A stretch of 64,000 nucleotides of DNA from Alkalihalobacillus pseudalcaliphilus. GTDB taxonomy: Bacteria > Bacillota > Bacilli > Bacillales > Bacillaceae_D. The position numbers were made by a program, and so were the translations under genes. Of this stretch, positions 36,698 to 44,588 are shown one piece after another; within the stretch, counting starts at the first letter, position 1; the number at the start of each line of letters is the position of its first letter. Location of the stretch: positions 508,844 through 572,843 of the forward strand of contig LFJO01000002.1 in assembly GCA_001038565.1 (NCBI GenBank), read 5' to 3'. Under the pieces are notes generated by a model, which did not search any database, was not told the DNA's origin, and saw nothing but the letters and a program-made list of their open reading frames with translations.

Positions 36698-36799
36698 TTT
36701 TGAACTTGAGAATGGGCAGTACCCAGCGGAGCATGATTTTCGGTAGAGGCAAGTAGAACTCCGCACTCAATCATTAGCACCAACTTCCATACAAAACAT
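36698..36799 (+). repeat. dispersed intergenic repeat, compact full copy
   Basis: Runs from TTTTGAACTTGAGAATGGGC through CCAGCGGAG, GCATGATTTTCGGTAG and AAGTAGAACTCCGCA to AACTTCCATACAAAA. GCGGAG and CTCCGC (36726-36731 with 36760-36765) form a closing helix. It looks like the 42934-43119 copy with the internal arms removed. Confidence 0.85.
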
Positions 36800-36865
36800 A
36801 AAACCAAAATTGGTGACTGCTATATAAACATGTTAAACTATAACGGTATAAGGAGGCGAATAATC

Positions 36866-37681
36866 ATGGAAATGAGAGAATTTCGTAAAAAAATTGAGGC
36901 AAAGCTCGTTCATGAAGAATGGACCACGGCCTATGACCATAAAGAATCCACATTAAGAGTTGAAGATAAACAAACAAAAAAAGGCGTGACTTTACAATTA
37001 AAACCTTTATTAGCAAAATGGGAAAGAAATGAATTTGGATCCATTGATGAAGTCGTACGTTATGTTGAGTTGGGCCTACACTCAATGAAAATAGAAGTAT
37101 CATTAGAAGGAAACGAAAAGAATATATATCCTGTCATTCGTTCTAGCTCATTTCCAACAGAAACAAAGGAAAATAAGCAGTTAATCTACCATGAACATAC
37201 TGGTGAAACACGTATATATTACGCGGTAGATTTAGGTGAATCTTATACACTTATTCACGAAGAGATGATAAAAAGCTCGAAGCTAACGGCGGATAAAATT
37301 AGAGAAATCGCTCTTTTTAATATTCGGTCATTAGAACATCCATTAAATGAAGACCGAGTAGCTGGAAACACCTTTTATTTCTTAAGAGCCAAAGATGGTT
37401 ATGATGCCAGCCGAATTCTAGATCAATCACTTATAGATAAAATGGAACGCAAGGTTACTGGCAAGCTAGCTGTTGCGATTCCACATCAAGATGTATTAAT
37501 TTTTGCTGATATTCAAAACGATACAGGTTATGATGTCCTAGCACAAATTGCCCTGCAGTTTTTTAAAGATGGAAGAATCCCAGTCACAGCATTACCGTTT
37601 CTTTACGAAAATGGGGAGCTTGAGCCTACTTTTATCTTAGCGCAAAAAAAACCTAAAGACCCATCATCAACGAAGAAGTAA
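36866..37681 (+). CDS. ytpQ: DUF1444 family protein (YtpQ)
   Basis: A 271-residue cytoplasmic protein of the DUF1444 family, start MEMREFRKKIEAKL. No catalytic motif is evident and the function is unknown. The frame opens at 36830, but ATG 36866 follows AAGGAGGCGAATAATC. It is 63 bases ahead of ytpR, and the order ytpP-ytpQ-ytpR matches B. subtilis except for the inserted repeat region. Confidence 0.9.
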   Translation: MEMREFRKKIEAKLVHEEWTTAYDHKESTLRVEDKQTKKGVTLQLKPLLAKWERNEFGSIDEVVRYVELGLHSMKIEVSLEGNEKNIYPVIRSSSFPTETKENKQLIYHEHTGETRIYYAVDLGESYTLIHEEMIKSSKLTADKIREIALFNIRSLEHPLNEDRVAGNTFYFLRAKDGYDASRILDQSLIDKMERKVTGKLAVAIPHQDVLIFADIQNDTGYDVLAQIALQFFKDGRIPVTALPFLYENGELEPTFILAQKKPKDPSSTKK

Positions 37682-37744
37682 TTATGGTACAATATTCTTG
37701 TTGTGCTATTAATGATGAGTGTTCGACAAAAGGAGTTAAAAGAA

Positions 37745-38368
37745 ATGAATGTATTTTATAATGAAAAAGGAGTAGGAGATACCTTGCTACTCTTTGTAAA
37801 AGATATTGAGCTAGAAAAAAGAGCATTCTCAAAGCATGGGGATGTCGTGCGAATATATGATCAAGATACAAAAGAGTTATCAGGATTTAATATCTTTCAT
37901 GCTTCTAAATATGGTCAAATTGTAGGTACGGGCCAATTGGAAGTAAACTCAGAAATGAAACAATTAATACAAAAAGCATTCTCAGACAACAAAGCGGATG
38001 TCAATGAACTGCAATTTGAGGACCAAGCTTCTTTTGTTGTTGGTTTAGTAAAAGAAAAGGATAAGCATCCTAATGCCGATAAATTGAGTGTTTGTCAAGT
38101 AGACCTTGGCGAACAAACCGTTCAAATTGTATGCGGTGCACCGAATGTAGAGGCAGGACAAAAGGTTGTTGTTGCAACAGTAGATGCTGTAATGCCAAGT
38201 GGACTGAAAATTAAGGCGGCAAAACTTCGAGGTGTAGATTCCCACGGTATGATTTGTTCAGCTAAAGAGCTTCAAATCCCAAATGCACCTGAAGAAAAAG
38301 GCATTCTAGTATTAGAAGACGCCTTTGTAGTAGGAAGTCAATTTGATCATTCTTTAGTGAAGATGTAG
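37745..38368 (+). CDS. ytpR: YtpR family tRNA-binding protein
   Basis: A 207-residue protein with a YtpR-specific N-terminal domain (about 1-90) and a C-terminal EMAP/OB-fold tRNA-binding domain ([18 protein letters not shown], then [34 protein letters not shown]). This domain is shared with the PheT N-terminus. The role is unknown, though RNA binding is likely. ATG 37745 follows AAAAGGAGTT. An intrinsic terminator separates it from sftA. Confidence 0.92.
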   Translation: MNVFYNEKGVGDTLLLFVKDIELEKRAFSKHGDVVRIYDQDTKELSGFNIFHASKYGQIVGTGQLEVNSEMKQLIQKAFSDNKADVNELQFEDQASFVVGLVKEKDKHPNADKLSVCQVDLGEQTVQIVCGAPNVEAGQKVVVATVDAVMPSGLKIKAAKLRGVDSHGMICSAKELQIPNAPEEKGILVLEDAFVVGSQFDHSLVKM

Positions 38369-38421
38369 GAACGTTTTTGAAAAAAGAACAGGCTGAACAT
38401 TCGATAGATGCTACAGCTTGG

Positions 38422-38449
38422 AACCACTAGTTTTCTAGTGGTTTTTTTA
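38422..38449 (+). terminator. intrinsic terminator after ytpR
   Basis: AACCACTAG pairs with CTAGTGGTT, then a run of T. Confidence 0.9.
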
Positions 38450-38490
38450 TTCAAAGCTAGACTAGGTCAGAGTGGAAACGGAGGGGTAGT

Positions 38491-41139
38491 ATGTCAACAT
38501 TTCAAGATGTATGGTCAAAAGTAAGGCGTTACTTTTTTGGAGAGGATTCTGAAACTGATTCTGATTATTTAGCATCTCATCATAAGCATAAAAAGGAAGA
38601 ACAATCGATACATACACGCGGAAGAACAGTTCAAGAACATGAAGGGCAAGCTCAATCAAAAATGACATACGAATATGCCAAGCCTGGTAAGTTTCGATTT
38701 CCTGTAATGGATGATCACTCTATAGCAAAGAGAACATCTGTACAGAAGGAAAAGGTGCACGCTCAAAATAATAGTGTCAAAGCCATTGATAAAAAATTTC
38801 CATCAAAAAAGACTGTTAACAGAACACAAACAAAAACGAATCAGAGTCGTAACGTTGAGTTAAGGGACGAACAAAAGCAATCATTATCTTCCAATCTTCA
38901 ACCAACTTACGAGAATCGTTCTAATAAACATCCGGTGCAAGATAGTCATTCGAATAAGGATATTGAATCTCAACCTAAACAAAAATTCACGAATGCTAGT
39001 TTTAAACCATCTGTTGTCCCATCACCTATTTACGGTTATAAACCGTATAAAGTGAAAAAAAGCAAATGGGAAAATAATGGTCACATTTATGTGAAGTCAA
39101 ACGATGATTCATTAGAGACAGATGGTGATGTCTTTTCTGAGGTGAATGAAGAACTAGCGGCAGCCGTAGCTGAGCCATTGCATAAAGAGCAAGTTGACCG
39201 TCAAACAGAAGAGATGGATAGGGATTCGTTCAAGAGTCAGGAAAGCCAAACGAATGATAATCACGTTTCGATTGAAGACGAACTTCCCTCTTTGCATTTA
39301 CAGGAAGTGCAAAGTTATGAAGAAGTGGAATCTCTTGAAACAATAGATGGTTTTTATAGTGAAACAGAAGTTGTCCTCCAAGAGTCAGAAGACCGTGTTA
39401 TGGACGATGACCTATCGGAACAAGAAGCTGTTTCAACTCCTGATCTAGTAAACGCTTATGCTGATCAAGCAGAAGAACGAGCCGTTGTTGAGGAAGTCAA
39501 ACCTAGTGCTCCAGTTAAGAGTAAAGCAGTAGCAAAGCAGGGAATGAAGCATAGTACTACTCAAAATAATAAGGGTAAACCAACCTTACCTTTTAATGTG
39601 ATGATGCTACCTTCAGACCGGAAGAAGTACGCCAAAAGTCAGGAGACGAAAGCTTTTACAGAGCGGGTATCAAAAGAAGAGCATAAGCAACATAATGGGC
39701 AAAAGCTTTTGAACGGGACTTATCAAAAACCAAGTATCCAATTATTAAAGTATCCATCTGTCGAGACAGAGGATGACTCCGATTGGTTAAAGGAACAGGC
39801 GGATACACTTGAAGAGACACTAACCAGCTTTAATGTCGATGCCAAAGTCGTGTTCATGACAAAGGGTCCATCCGTTACACGTTTTGAAATTCAGCCAGCA
39901 CGTGGTGTAAAAGTTACAAAGGTAACCAGTTTAACAGATGATATGAAACTAGCTTTAGCGGCAAAGGATATTCGAATTGAGGCTCCTATTCCTGGGAAAA
40001 ATACAATAGGAATTGAAGTTCCCAATCGTCAATCTAAACCAGTCTTCTTAAGAGAAATCTTAAGGCGTAAAGAGTTCATCCAGCCAGACTCTCCTTTAAA
40101 TGTAGCTTTAGGTTTAGATATATCTGGGCAACCCATTGTGACGGATTTAAAAAAAATGCCACATGGAATGGTTGCAGGTGCTACAGGATCTGGAAAAAGT
40201 GTCTGTATAAATTCCATTTTAATCAGTTTGCTTTATAAGGCGAATCCTGATGAGGTTAAAATGATGCTAATTGACCCGAAAATGGTTGAATTAGCTCCTT
40301 ACAATGGGTTACCACATTTAGTAACACCGGTCATTACAGATGCTAAGCAAGCTACACATGCCTTAAAATGGGTCGTAACGGAAATGGAAAGGCGTTATGA
40401 ACTATTTAGTCAAAAAGGTGTGAGAGACATAGGTCGATATAATGAACGTTTCTCTGAAGCAGCAGATAAACCAGCACTTCCTTATATTTTGGTCGTCATT
40501 GATGAATTGGCTGATTTAATGATGGTTTCGCCACAGGAAGTTGAGGACGCTATTTGCCGAATTGCACAAAAAGCTCGGGCATGCGGCATTCATTTATTAT
40601 TAGCGACACAACGACCCTCAGTTGATGTTATTACGGGGTTAATTAAAGCCAATATACCAACACGTGTTGCATTCTCGGTTTCGTCTCAAACCGATTCACG
40701 AACAATTTTAGACATGTCAGGTGCAGAAAGACTGTTAGGAAGAGGCGATATGCTGTTTCATGAAAATGGCACACCTAAACCCATTCGTGTTCAAGGTACT
40801 TTCGTTTCAGATGAAGAGATAGAGGATGTCATCGCTTTTGTGAAGAAGCAAAGAGAACCACATTATTTAATTGAAAATGGTCAATTAGAAAAATCAGCAT
40901 TGGCCGCTGTAGAACAAGATGATGAGTTATTTGAAGAAGTATGTTATTTTGTTGTCGAACAAGGGAATGCATCGGCTTCTAGCATTCAAAGAAGGTTTAG
41001 GGTTGGTTATAATCGGGCTGCCCGACTCGTAGACATGATGGAGGCGAAAGGTGTTGTTTCAGAAGCGATGGGAAGTAAGCCTCGACATGTTCTTGTCGAT
41101 GATTATGAATTAGAGGAATTACTAAGCTTCGGAGAATAA
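38491..41139 (+). CDS. sftA: DNA translocase SftA (FtsK/SpoIIIE family)
   Basis: An 882-residue DNA pump that clears chromosome ends from the closing septum. Unlike SpoIIIE it has no membrane helices. Residues 1-420 form a long, low-complexity, charged linker. The motor follows, with Walker A GATGSGKS at 563-570, Walker B ILVVIDELADLMM and LLATQRPSVDVITG. The C-terminal winged-helix gamma domain (about 820-882, SASSIQRRFRVGYNRAARLVDMME in two stretches) reads sequence polarity. The linker is longer and more acidic than I would expect from the B. subtilis protein. Confidence 0.93.
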   Translation: MSTFQDVWSKVRRYFFGEDSETDSDYLASHHKHKKEEQSIHTRGRTVQEHEGQAQSKMTYEYAKPGKFRFPVMDDHSIAKRTSVQKEKVHAQNNSVKAIDKKFPSKKTVNRTQTKTNQSRNVELRDEQKQSLSSNLQPTYENRSNKHPVQDSHSNKDIESQPKQKFTNASFKPSVVPSPIYGYKPYKVKKSKWENNGHIYVKSNDDSLETDGDVFSEVNEELAAAVAEPLHKEQVDRQTEEMDRDSFKSQESQTNDNHVSIEDELPSLHLQEVQSYEEVESLETIDGFYSETEVVLQESEDRVMDDDLSEQEAVSTPDLVNAYADQAEERAVVEEVKPSAPVKSKAVAKQGMKHSTTQNNKGKPTLPFNVMMLPSDRKKYAKSQETKAFTERVSKEEHKQHNGQKLLNGTYQKPSIQLLKYPSVETEDDSDWLKEQADTLEETLTSFNVDAKVVFMTKGPSVTRFEIQPARGVKVTKVTSLTDDMKLALAAKDIRIEAPIPGKNTIGIEVPNRQSKPVFLREILRRKEFIQPDSPLNVALGLDISGQPIVTDLKKMPHGMVAGATGSGKSVCINSILISLLYKANPDEVKMMLIDPKMVELAPYNGLPHLVTPVITDAKQATHALKWVVTEMERRYELFSQKGVRDIGRYNERFSEAADKPALPYILVVIDELADLMMVSPQEVEDAICRIAQKARACGIHLLLATQRPSVDVITGLIKANIPTRVAFSVSSQTDSRTILDMSGAERLLGRGDMLFHENGTPKPIRVQGTFVSDEEIEDVIAFVKKQREPHYLIENGQLEKSALAAVEQDDELFEEVCYFVVEQGNASASSIQRRFRVGYNRAARLVDMMEAKGVVSEAMGSKPRHVLVDDYELEELLSFGE

Positions 41140-41307
41140 GGCTATGAAAAGTTTAAAAAAGGGAATAGTAGGTAATAAGGGGAAAGTGACTTAGTGCGAT
41201 TTTTCAATACGATGAAGCTATAGGCACCAATCCTTCGATTACCGTATATAATAGAAATACAATCAAAAGAGGAAATACTAGCTAGTCTAGATCATCACAA
41301 AGTAGTT

Positions 41308-41316
41308 TGTTATAAT
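41308..41316 (+). promoter_or_regulatory. extended -10 promoter of murC
   Basis: TGTTATAAT fits the TGnTATAAT extended -10 element, 77 bases before the murC start. The -35 region is poor. Confidence 0.5.
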
Positions 41317-41392
41317 GAATCGACAGCTTAACAATCAAAAATATCGATAAATTGGACATTTAGTTAAATGAGTTGATTTTGGAGGTCCATCT

Positions 41393-42697
41393 ATGAATAC
41401 GTATCATTTTATTGGAATAAAAGGGTCAGGCATGAGTGCACTAGCCCAAATTTTGCATGATATGAATCAACAAGTACAAGGTTCAGATGTTGAGAAGAAT
41501 TTCTTTACACAAGTGCCGTTAGAGAAAAAAGGAATACCTTTATTGCCGTTTAATCCTGAAAATATTCAAGGGGGACAGACGTTAATTGCTTCTGCGGCTT
41601 ATGGACAAGATCACCCTGAAATAAAAAAAGCACATGAATTAGGGATGGATGTGAAGCCATATCCTAAATTTCTAGGAGATTTCATATCTAATTTTACAAG
41701 TATCGCTGTAACGGGTTCACATGGAAAAACATCAACGACCGGGTTATTATCACATGTACTTGGAGCAAGCAAGCCTACATCTTATTTAATTGGAGATGGT
41801 ACGGGTAAAGGTAAGGAAGACTCCGAGTATTTTGTATTTGAAGCTTGTGAGTATCGCAGACATTTCTTGAACTACAAGCCCGATTATTGTATTATGACAA
41901 ATATTGATTTTGATCATCCTGATTATTTTAAAAATGTTGAGGATGTTTTTACCGCCTTCCAGGAAATGGCGATGCAAGTCAATAAGGCGATTGTCGCTTG
42001 TGGAGATGATCGTTACTTACAGGAAATGCATGCGAATGTACCTGTTGTTTTTTACGGCTTTAATTCAGACAATGATTTTCAAGCACGTAATCTTGAAAGA
42101 ACGGATGTAGGGATGCAATTTGATGTCTATGTTCGTAATAACCTGTATGGAACGTTTATTGTACCTGGATTTGGTGAGCATAATGTTCTAAACGCACTAG
42201 CAGTTATCGCCATCTGTCATTATGAAAACATTAGTGCAGATGTGGTGGAGCCTCATTTAAAAACGTTCGCAGGTGTGAAGAGACGCTTTACAGAAAAGGT
42301 GATAGGTCAACAAATTTTAATTGATGACTATGCCCATCATCCAACTGAAATAGCTGCTACGATTCAAGCGACCAAAAATAAGTATCCTGATAAACAAGTG
42401 ATCGCTGTGTTCCAGCCTCATACGTTTACAAGAACTAAAACATTCTTAACAGAATTTGCTGAATCACTTTCGAAAGCCGATCAAGTGTACTTATGTGATA
42501 TTTTCGGATCTGCTCGAGAAAATCAAGGGCAGCTTACCATTCATGATTTACAAGAAAAAATCCCAGGCGCAAAGTTGATTGATGATGGTGATATGAGTGT
42601 ATTACGCTCCTATAATCAAGGCGTCGTCTTATTTATGGGTGCTGGTGATATTCAAAAATATCAGCAAGCCTATGAAGAATTATTAACAGCACATTGA
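41393..42697 (+). CDS. murC: UDP-N-acetylmuramate--L-alanine ligase
   Basis: Adds L-alanine to UDP-MurNAc in cytoplasmic peptidoglycan precursor synthesis. The 434-residue protein has the Mur ligase N-terminal [14 protein letters not shown], the ATP loop TGSHGKTS at 107-114, [11 protein letters not shown] and the C-terminal [10 protein letters not shown]. The ATG follows TTTGGAGGTCCATCT. As in B. subtilis it lies between sftA and ytxG, though a 0.9-kb repeat-bearing gap now separates it from ytxG. Confidence 0.97.
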   Translation: MNTYHFIGIKGSGMSALAQILHDMNQQVQGSDVEKNFFTQVPLEKKGIPLLPFNPENIQGGQTLIASAAYGQDHPEIKKAHELGMDVKPYPKFLGDFISNFTSIAVTGSHGKTSTTGLLSHVLGASKPTSYLIGDGTGKGKEDSEYFVFEACEYRRHFLNYKPDYCIMTNIDFDHPDYFKNVEDVFTAFQEMAMQVNKAIVACGDDRYLQEMHANVPVVFYGFNSDNDFQARNLERTDVGMQFDVYVRNNLYGTFIVPGFGEHNVLNALAVIAICHYENISADVVEPHLKTFAGVKRRFTEKVIGQQILIDDYAHHPTEIAATIQATKNKYPDKQVIAVFQPHTFTRTKTFLTEFAESLSKADQVYLCDIFGSARENQGQLTIHDLQEKIPGAKLIDDGDMSVLRSYNQGVVLFMGAGDIQKYQQAYEELLTAH

Positions 42698-42709
42698 TTG
42701 ACAATACGT

Positions 42710-42751
42710 AAAGCGTAACGTCCAGGAGACCACTCCTACGTTACGCTTTAT
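42710..42751 (+). terminator. intrinsic terminator after murC
   Basis: AAAGCGTAACG pairs perfectly with CGTTACGCTTT. Confidence 0.85.
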
Positions 42752-42933
42752 TTAGATCCTATGTATACTTAACAATTTAACGACCAGAAAAAAACCAGTT
42801 GAGTTGTATAAAATATGCGGATAGCTATTCGTCACTATTAAAAAACATACTCCGTATCCTATGAGTTACCTACAGTCCTTAACTGGTGACTTTTCATTCA
42901 AATAAATTTTAGTTATTGTTGTATGAGTGATTA

Positions 42934-43119
42934 TTTGTACTTGATGTTAGCACATACCCAACGGGCGAGTCATGTGGAGACTGCCGTGGGGCGTAGTGGC
43001 AGGGCAGAAATCCAGCGGCGTAGCCGATTAGCTCAGCGCACGTGATTGTCGCAGAGCATGATTTTCGGTAGCGACGAGCAGACCTCCACATATCTCCCTC
43101 CGTACACTTTCATACAAAA
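42934..43119 (+). repeat. dispersed intergenic repeat, largest copy with multibranched fold
   Basis: The left block TTGTACTTGATGTTAGCAC / ACCCAACGG and the right block GCATGATTTTCGGTAGCGAC...ACTTTCATACAAAA match other copies. The core can be drawn as a helix ATGTGGAG/CTCCACAT (42972-42979 with 43084-43091) enclosing three arms: CTGCC/GGCAG (42981-42985 with 42998-43002), CGGC/GCCG (43016-43019 with 43023-43026) and GCTC-A-GCG/CGC-A-GAGC (43031-43038 with 43050-43057). Confidence 0.8.
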
Positions 43120-43155
43120 CCCACATGGCGAAGTCTGATTCACTTCGCCACCAAC
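43109..43155 (+). repeat. palindromic repeat module (copy 2)
   Basis: TTTCATACAAAACCCACATG is followed by GGCGAAG...CTTCGCC and ACCAAC, nearly identical to 7208-7254. It overlaps the right end of the large repeat copy. Confidence 0.75.
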
Positions 43156-43156
43156 A

Positions 43157-43310
43157 TCAAAATACGTAGCAATGAATCCGAGAGAACTGGCCGCCAATGC
43201 GGAGCAAATCAAAATACGTGGCAATGAAGCCGAAAAAAGAGAGGTCAATGCGGAGTAAATCGATATACGAAGCAATGAAGCTGGAAAAAGGACTGCCAAT
43301 GCGACGTGAA
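43157..43310 (+). repeat. tandem repeat, three units of 51-52 bases
   Basis: Units at 43157-43208, 43209-43259 and 43260-43310. Each starts TCAAAATACGTAGCAATGAA or a close variant and ends near GCCAATGCGGAG.AAA. Because the unit is about 51 bases, open frames run through it on the minus strand, but nothing else supports a gene. Confidence 0.85.
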
Positions 43311-43557
43311 TGAAAAAGAGAGCACATCGCCTTTAGGATAACTTTCATACATAAATAAATCGTCGCTTAATTTTACATAAAATTGGGTTCGGTTATGAAA
43401 TCTACATCCAATTGTGGTAGTATGGTGTATATAAATATTTTCCATAAGATTCATGTTAAGTTTGTAAAAAAATACTCAATTTTAAAGAAGGAATTACATT
43501 GCCTTAAAGCGAATTAAATTTTTATGATTTACCAAATGATAATCCTCAAATTTGGAA

Positions 43558-43583
43558 GTTTATTTTATTCAATCTAAGGGAAT
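43558..43583 (+). promoter_or_regulatory. sigma-B-like promoter of ytxGH
   Basis: GTTTAT, a 14-base spacer and GGGAAT differ by one base each from the sigma-B consensus GTTTAA/GGGTAT. It ends 27 bases before the ytxG start codon, in line with the stress control of ytxGH known in B. subtilis. Confidence 0.6.
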
Positions 43584-43610
43584 GACATTAATATGTAAGG
43601 AGGTGGAAGC

Positions 43611-44039
43611 TTGATCGAATTAGTATACATAAGTGCCCTAATTGTAGCAGTTGCTTTTGCAATTTTGGTCATTTATCTCATTAAAACGCTAAAATCTGCT
43701 AATCAAACTTTAGAGCATGTTGCGACGACCATTGCAAGTGTAGAAAAACAAATGAATGGAGTAACATCCGAAACAGAAAAGCTCTTGCAAAGAACGAATC
43801 AATTAGCAGACGATATTCAGCAAAAATCAGAATCATTAGACCCAGTATTTGCTTCCGTCAAAGAATTAGGTCAATCCTTTCAACAAGTTAATCAGTCAAT
43901 TAAGCACGTGTCCCATACGATCACAACGAAAACAAATCAACAATCTGAGCAAATAGCTCAAGTGGTACAATGGGGACAGGTTGCTATTGATTTTTATGAA
44001 AAATTTAAAGCAAGAAAAAAAGAAAAAGAGCAAATCTAA
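43611..44039 (+). CDS. ytxG: DUF948 general stress protein (YtxG)
   Basis: A 142-residue protein with one N-terminal transmembrane segment (VYISALIVAVAFAILVIYLI, residues 4-23) and a following coiled-coil-like region rich in Q, T and E. The start is TTG after AAGGAGGTGG. In B. subtilis ytxG, ytxH and ytxJ form a stress operon; ytxJ is absent here. Function unknown. Confidence 0.88.
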   Translation: MIELVYISALIVAVAFAILVIYLIKTLKSANQTLEHVATTIASVEKQMNGVTSETEKLLQRTNQLADDIQQKSESLDPVFASVKELGQSFQQVNQSIKHVSHTITTKTNQQSEQIAQVVQWGQVAIDFYEKFKARKKEKEQI

Positions 44040-44052
44040 GGAGGAATAAGAA

Positions 44053-44499
44053 ATGGCAGAAATGAATACGAAAGACTTTTTAATTGGCTCATTAATAGGT
44101 GGAATCGTAGGGGCTTCCGCAGCACTTTTATTGGCTCCAAAATCAGGTAAAGAATTACGTCAGGATATTTCAGAGCAAGCTCACCTTGCTAAGGAAAAGA
44201 CGAATGAATTTGCTACAAATGCTTATGAAAAAGGGAATGATTGGGCTAAATACGCGAAGGAAAGATCGAGCGAAATAGCTAACACGGTATCTGAACAGTC
44301 TTCTCAAGTTGTAGATAAAGTTAAAGATGTCGCGTCTAGTGTGCGTAAAGAAGCAGATGCAGTTAAAGATGATGTAAAAGATCTAGCAAGTGATTTAGCC
44401 GACGAAATCGAATCAGCAGAAGGCGAAATTTCTGAAAAAGTAAAAAAAGAAGTAGCTGATATTCAATCTAAAATTGAAGAAGTTGAAAAAAGTAAATAA
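44053..44499 (+). CDS. ytxH: YtxH-like general stress protein
   Basis: A 148-residue protein with a glycine-rich hydrophobic start (FLIGSLIGGIVGASAALLLA, residues 9-28), the family motif APKSGKELR and a long helical, lysine/glutamate-rich tail with repeated VKDxA-type segments like LEA proteins. It probably associates with the membrane under stress. The AAGGAGGAATAAGAA site lies 13 bases after ytxG, so the two are cotranscribed. Confidence 0.88.
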   Translation: MAEMNTKDFLIGSLIGGIVGASAALLLAPKSGKELRQDISEQAHLAKEKTNEFATNAYEKGNDWAKYAKERSSEIANTVSEQSSQVVDKVKDVASSVRKEADAVKDDVKDLASDLADEIESAEGEISEKVKKEVADIQSKIEEVEKSK

Positions 44500-44543
44500 A
44501 TCGTATGAAGAGGTGGGTGGGGAAATTCCCCATCTCTAATAGG

Positions 44544-44576
44544 AAAAGCCGGTGAGAGTCTCTCACCGGCTTTTAA
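44544..44576. terminator. shared hairpin between ytxH and the FtsA-like gene
   Basis: AAAAGCCGGTGAGAG pairs with CTCTCACCGGCTTTT in perfect symmetry, so it can serve both convergent genes. Confidence 0.9.
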
Positions 44577-44588
44577 ATGTATTCTTAT

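Larger units (their letters stand above)
36304..36865. other. 562-base intergenic region before ytpQ
   Basis: Holds the ytpP terminator, a long hairpin element (36383-36512) with a doubtful small reading frame inside, and a complete copy of the dispersed repeat (36698-36799). No well-supported gene. Confidence 0.65.
42698..43610. other. 913-base intergenic region packed with repeats
   Basis: Between murC and ytxG. It contains the murC terminator, the largest copy of the dispersed repeat (42934-43119), a palindromic module (43109-43155), a three-unit tandem repeat (43157-43310), another right-end block (43329-43345) and a sigma-B-like promoter (43558-43583). Reading frames here simply run through repeats and lack ribosome sites. 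Confidence 0.75.

Noticed and set aside
43157..43310. Possible CRISPR array
   Set aside because: Only three units, variable along their length, with no constant short repeat alternating with unique spacers and no cas genes.
43033..43348. Two minus-strand open frames (88 and 63 codons) through the repeat region
   Set aside because: They run through tandem units of about 51 bases, have no ribosome site and repeat themselves; the openness follows from the unit length.
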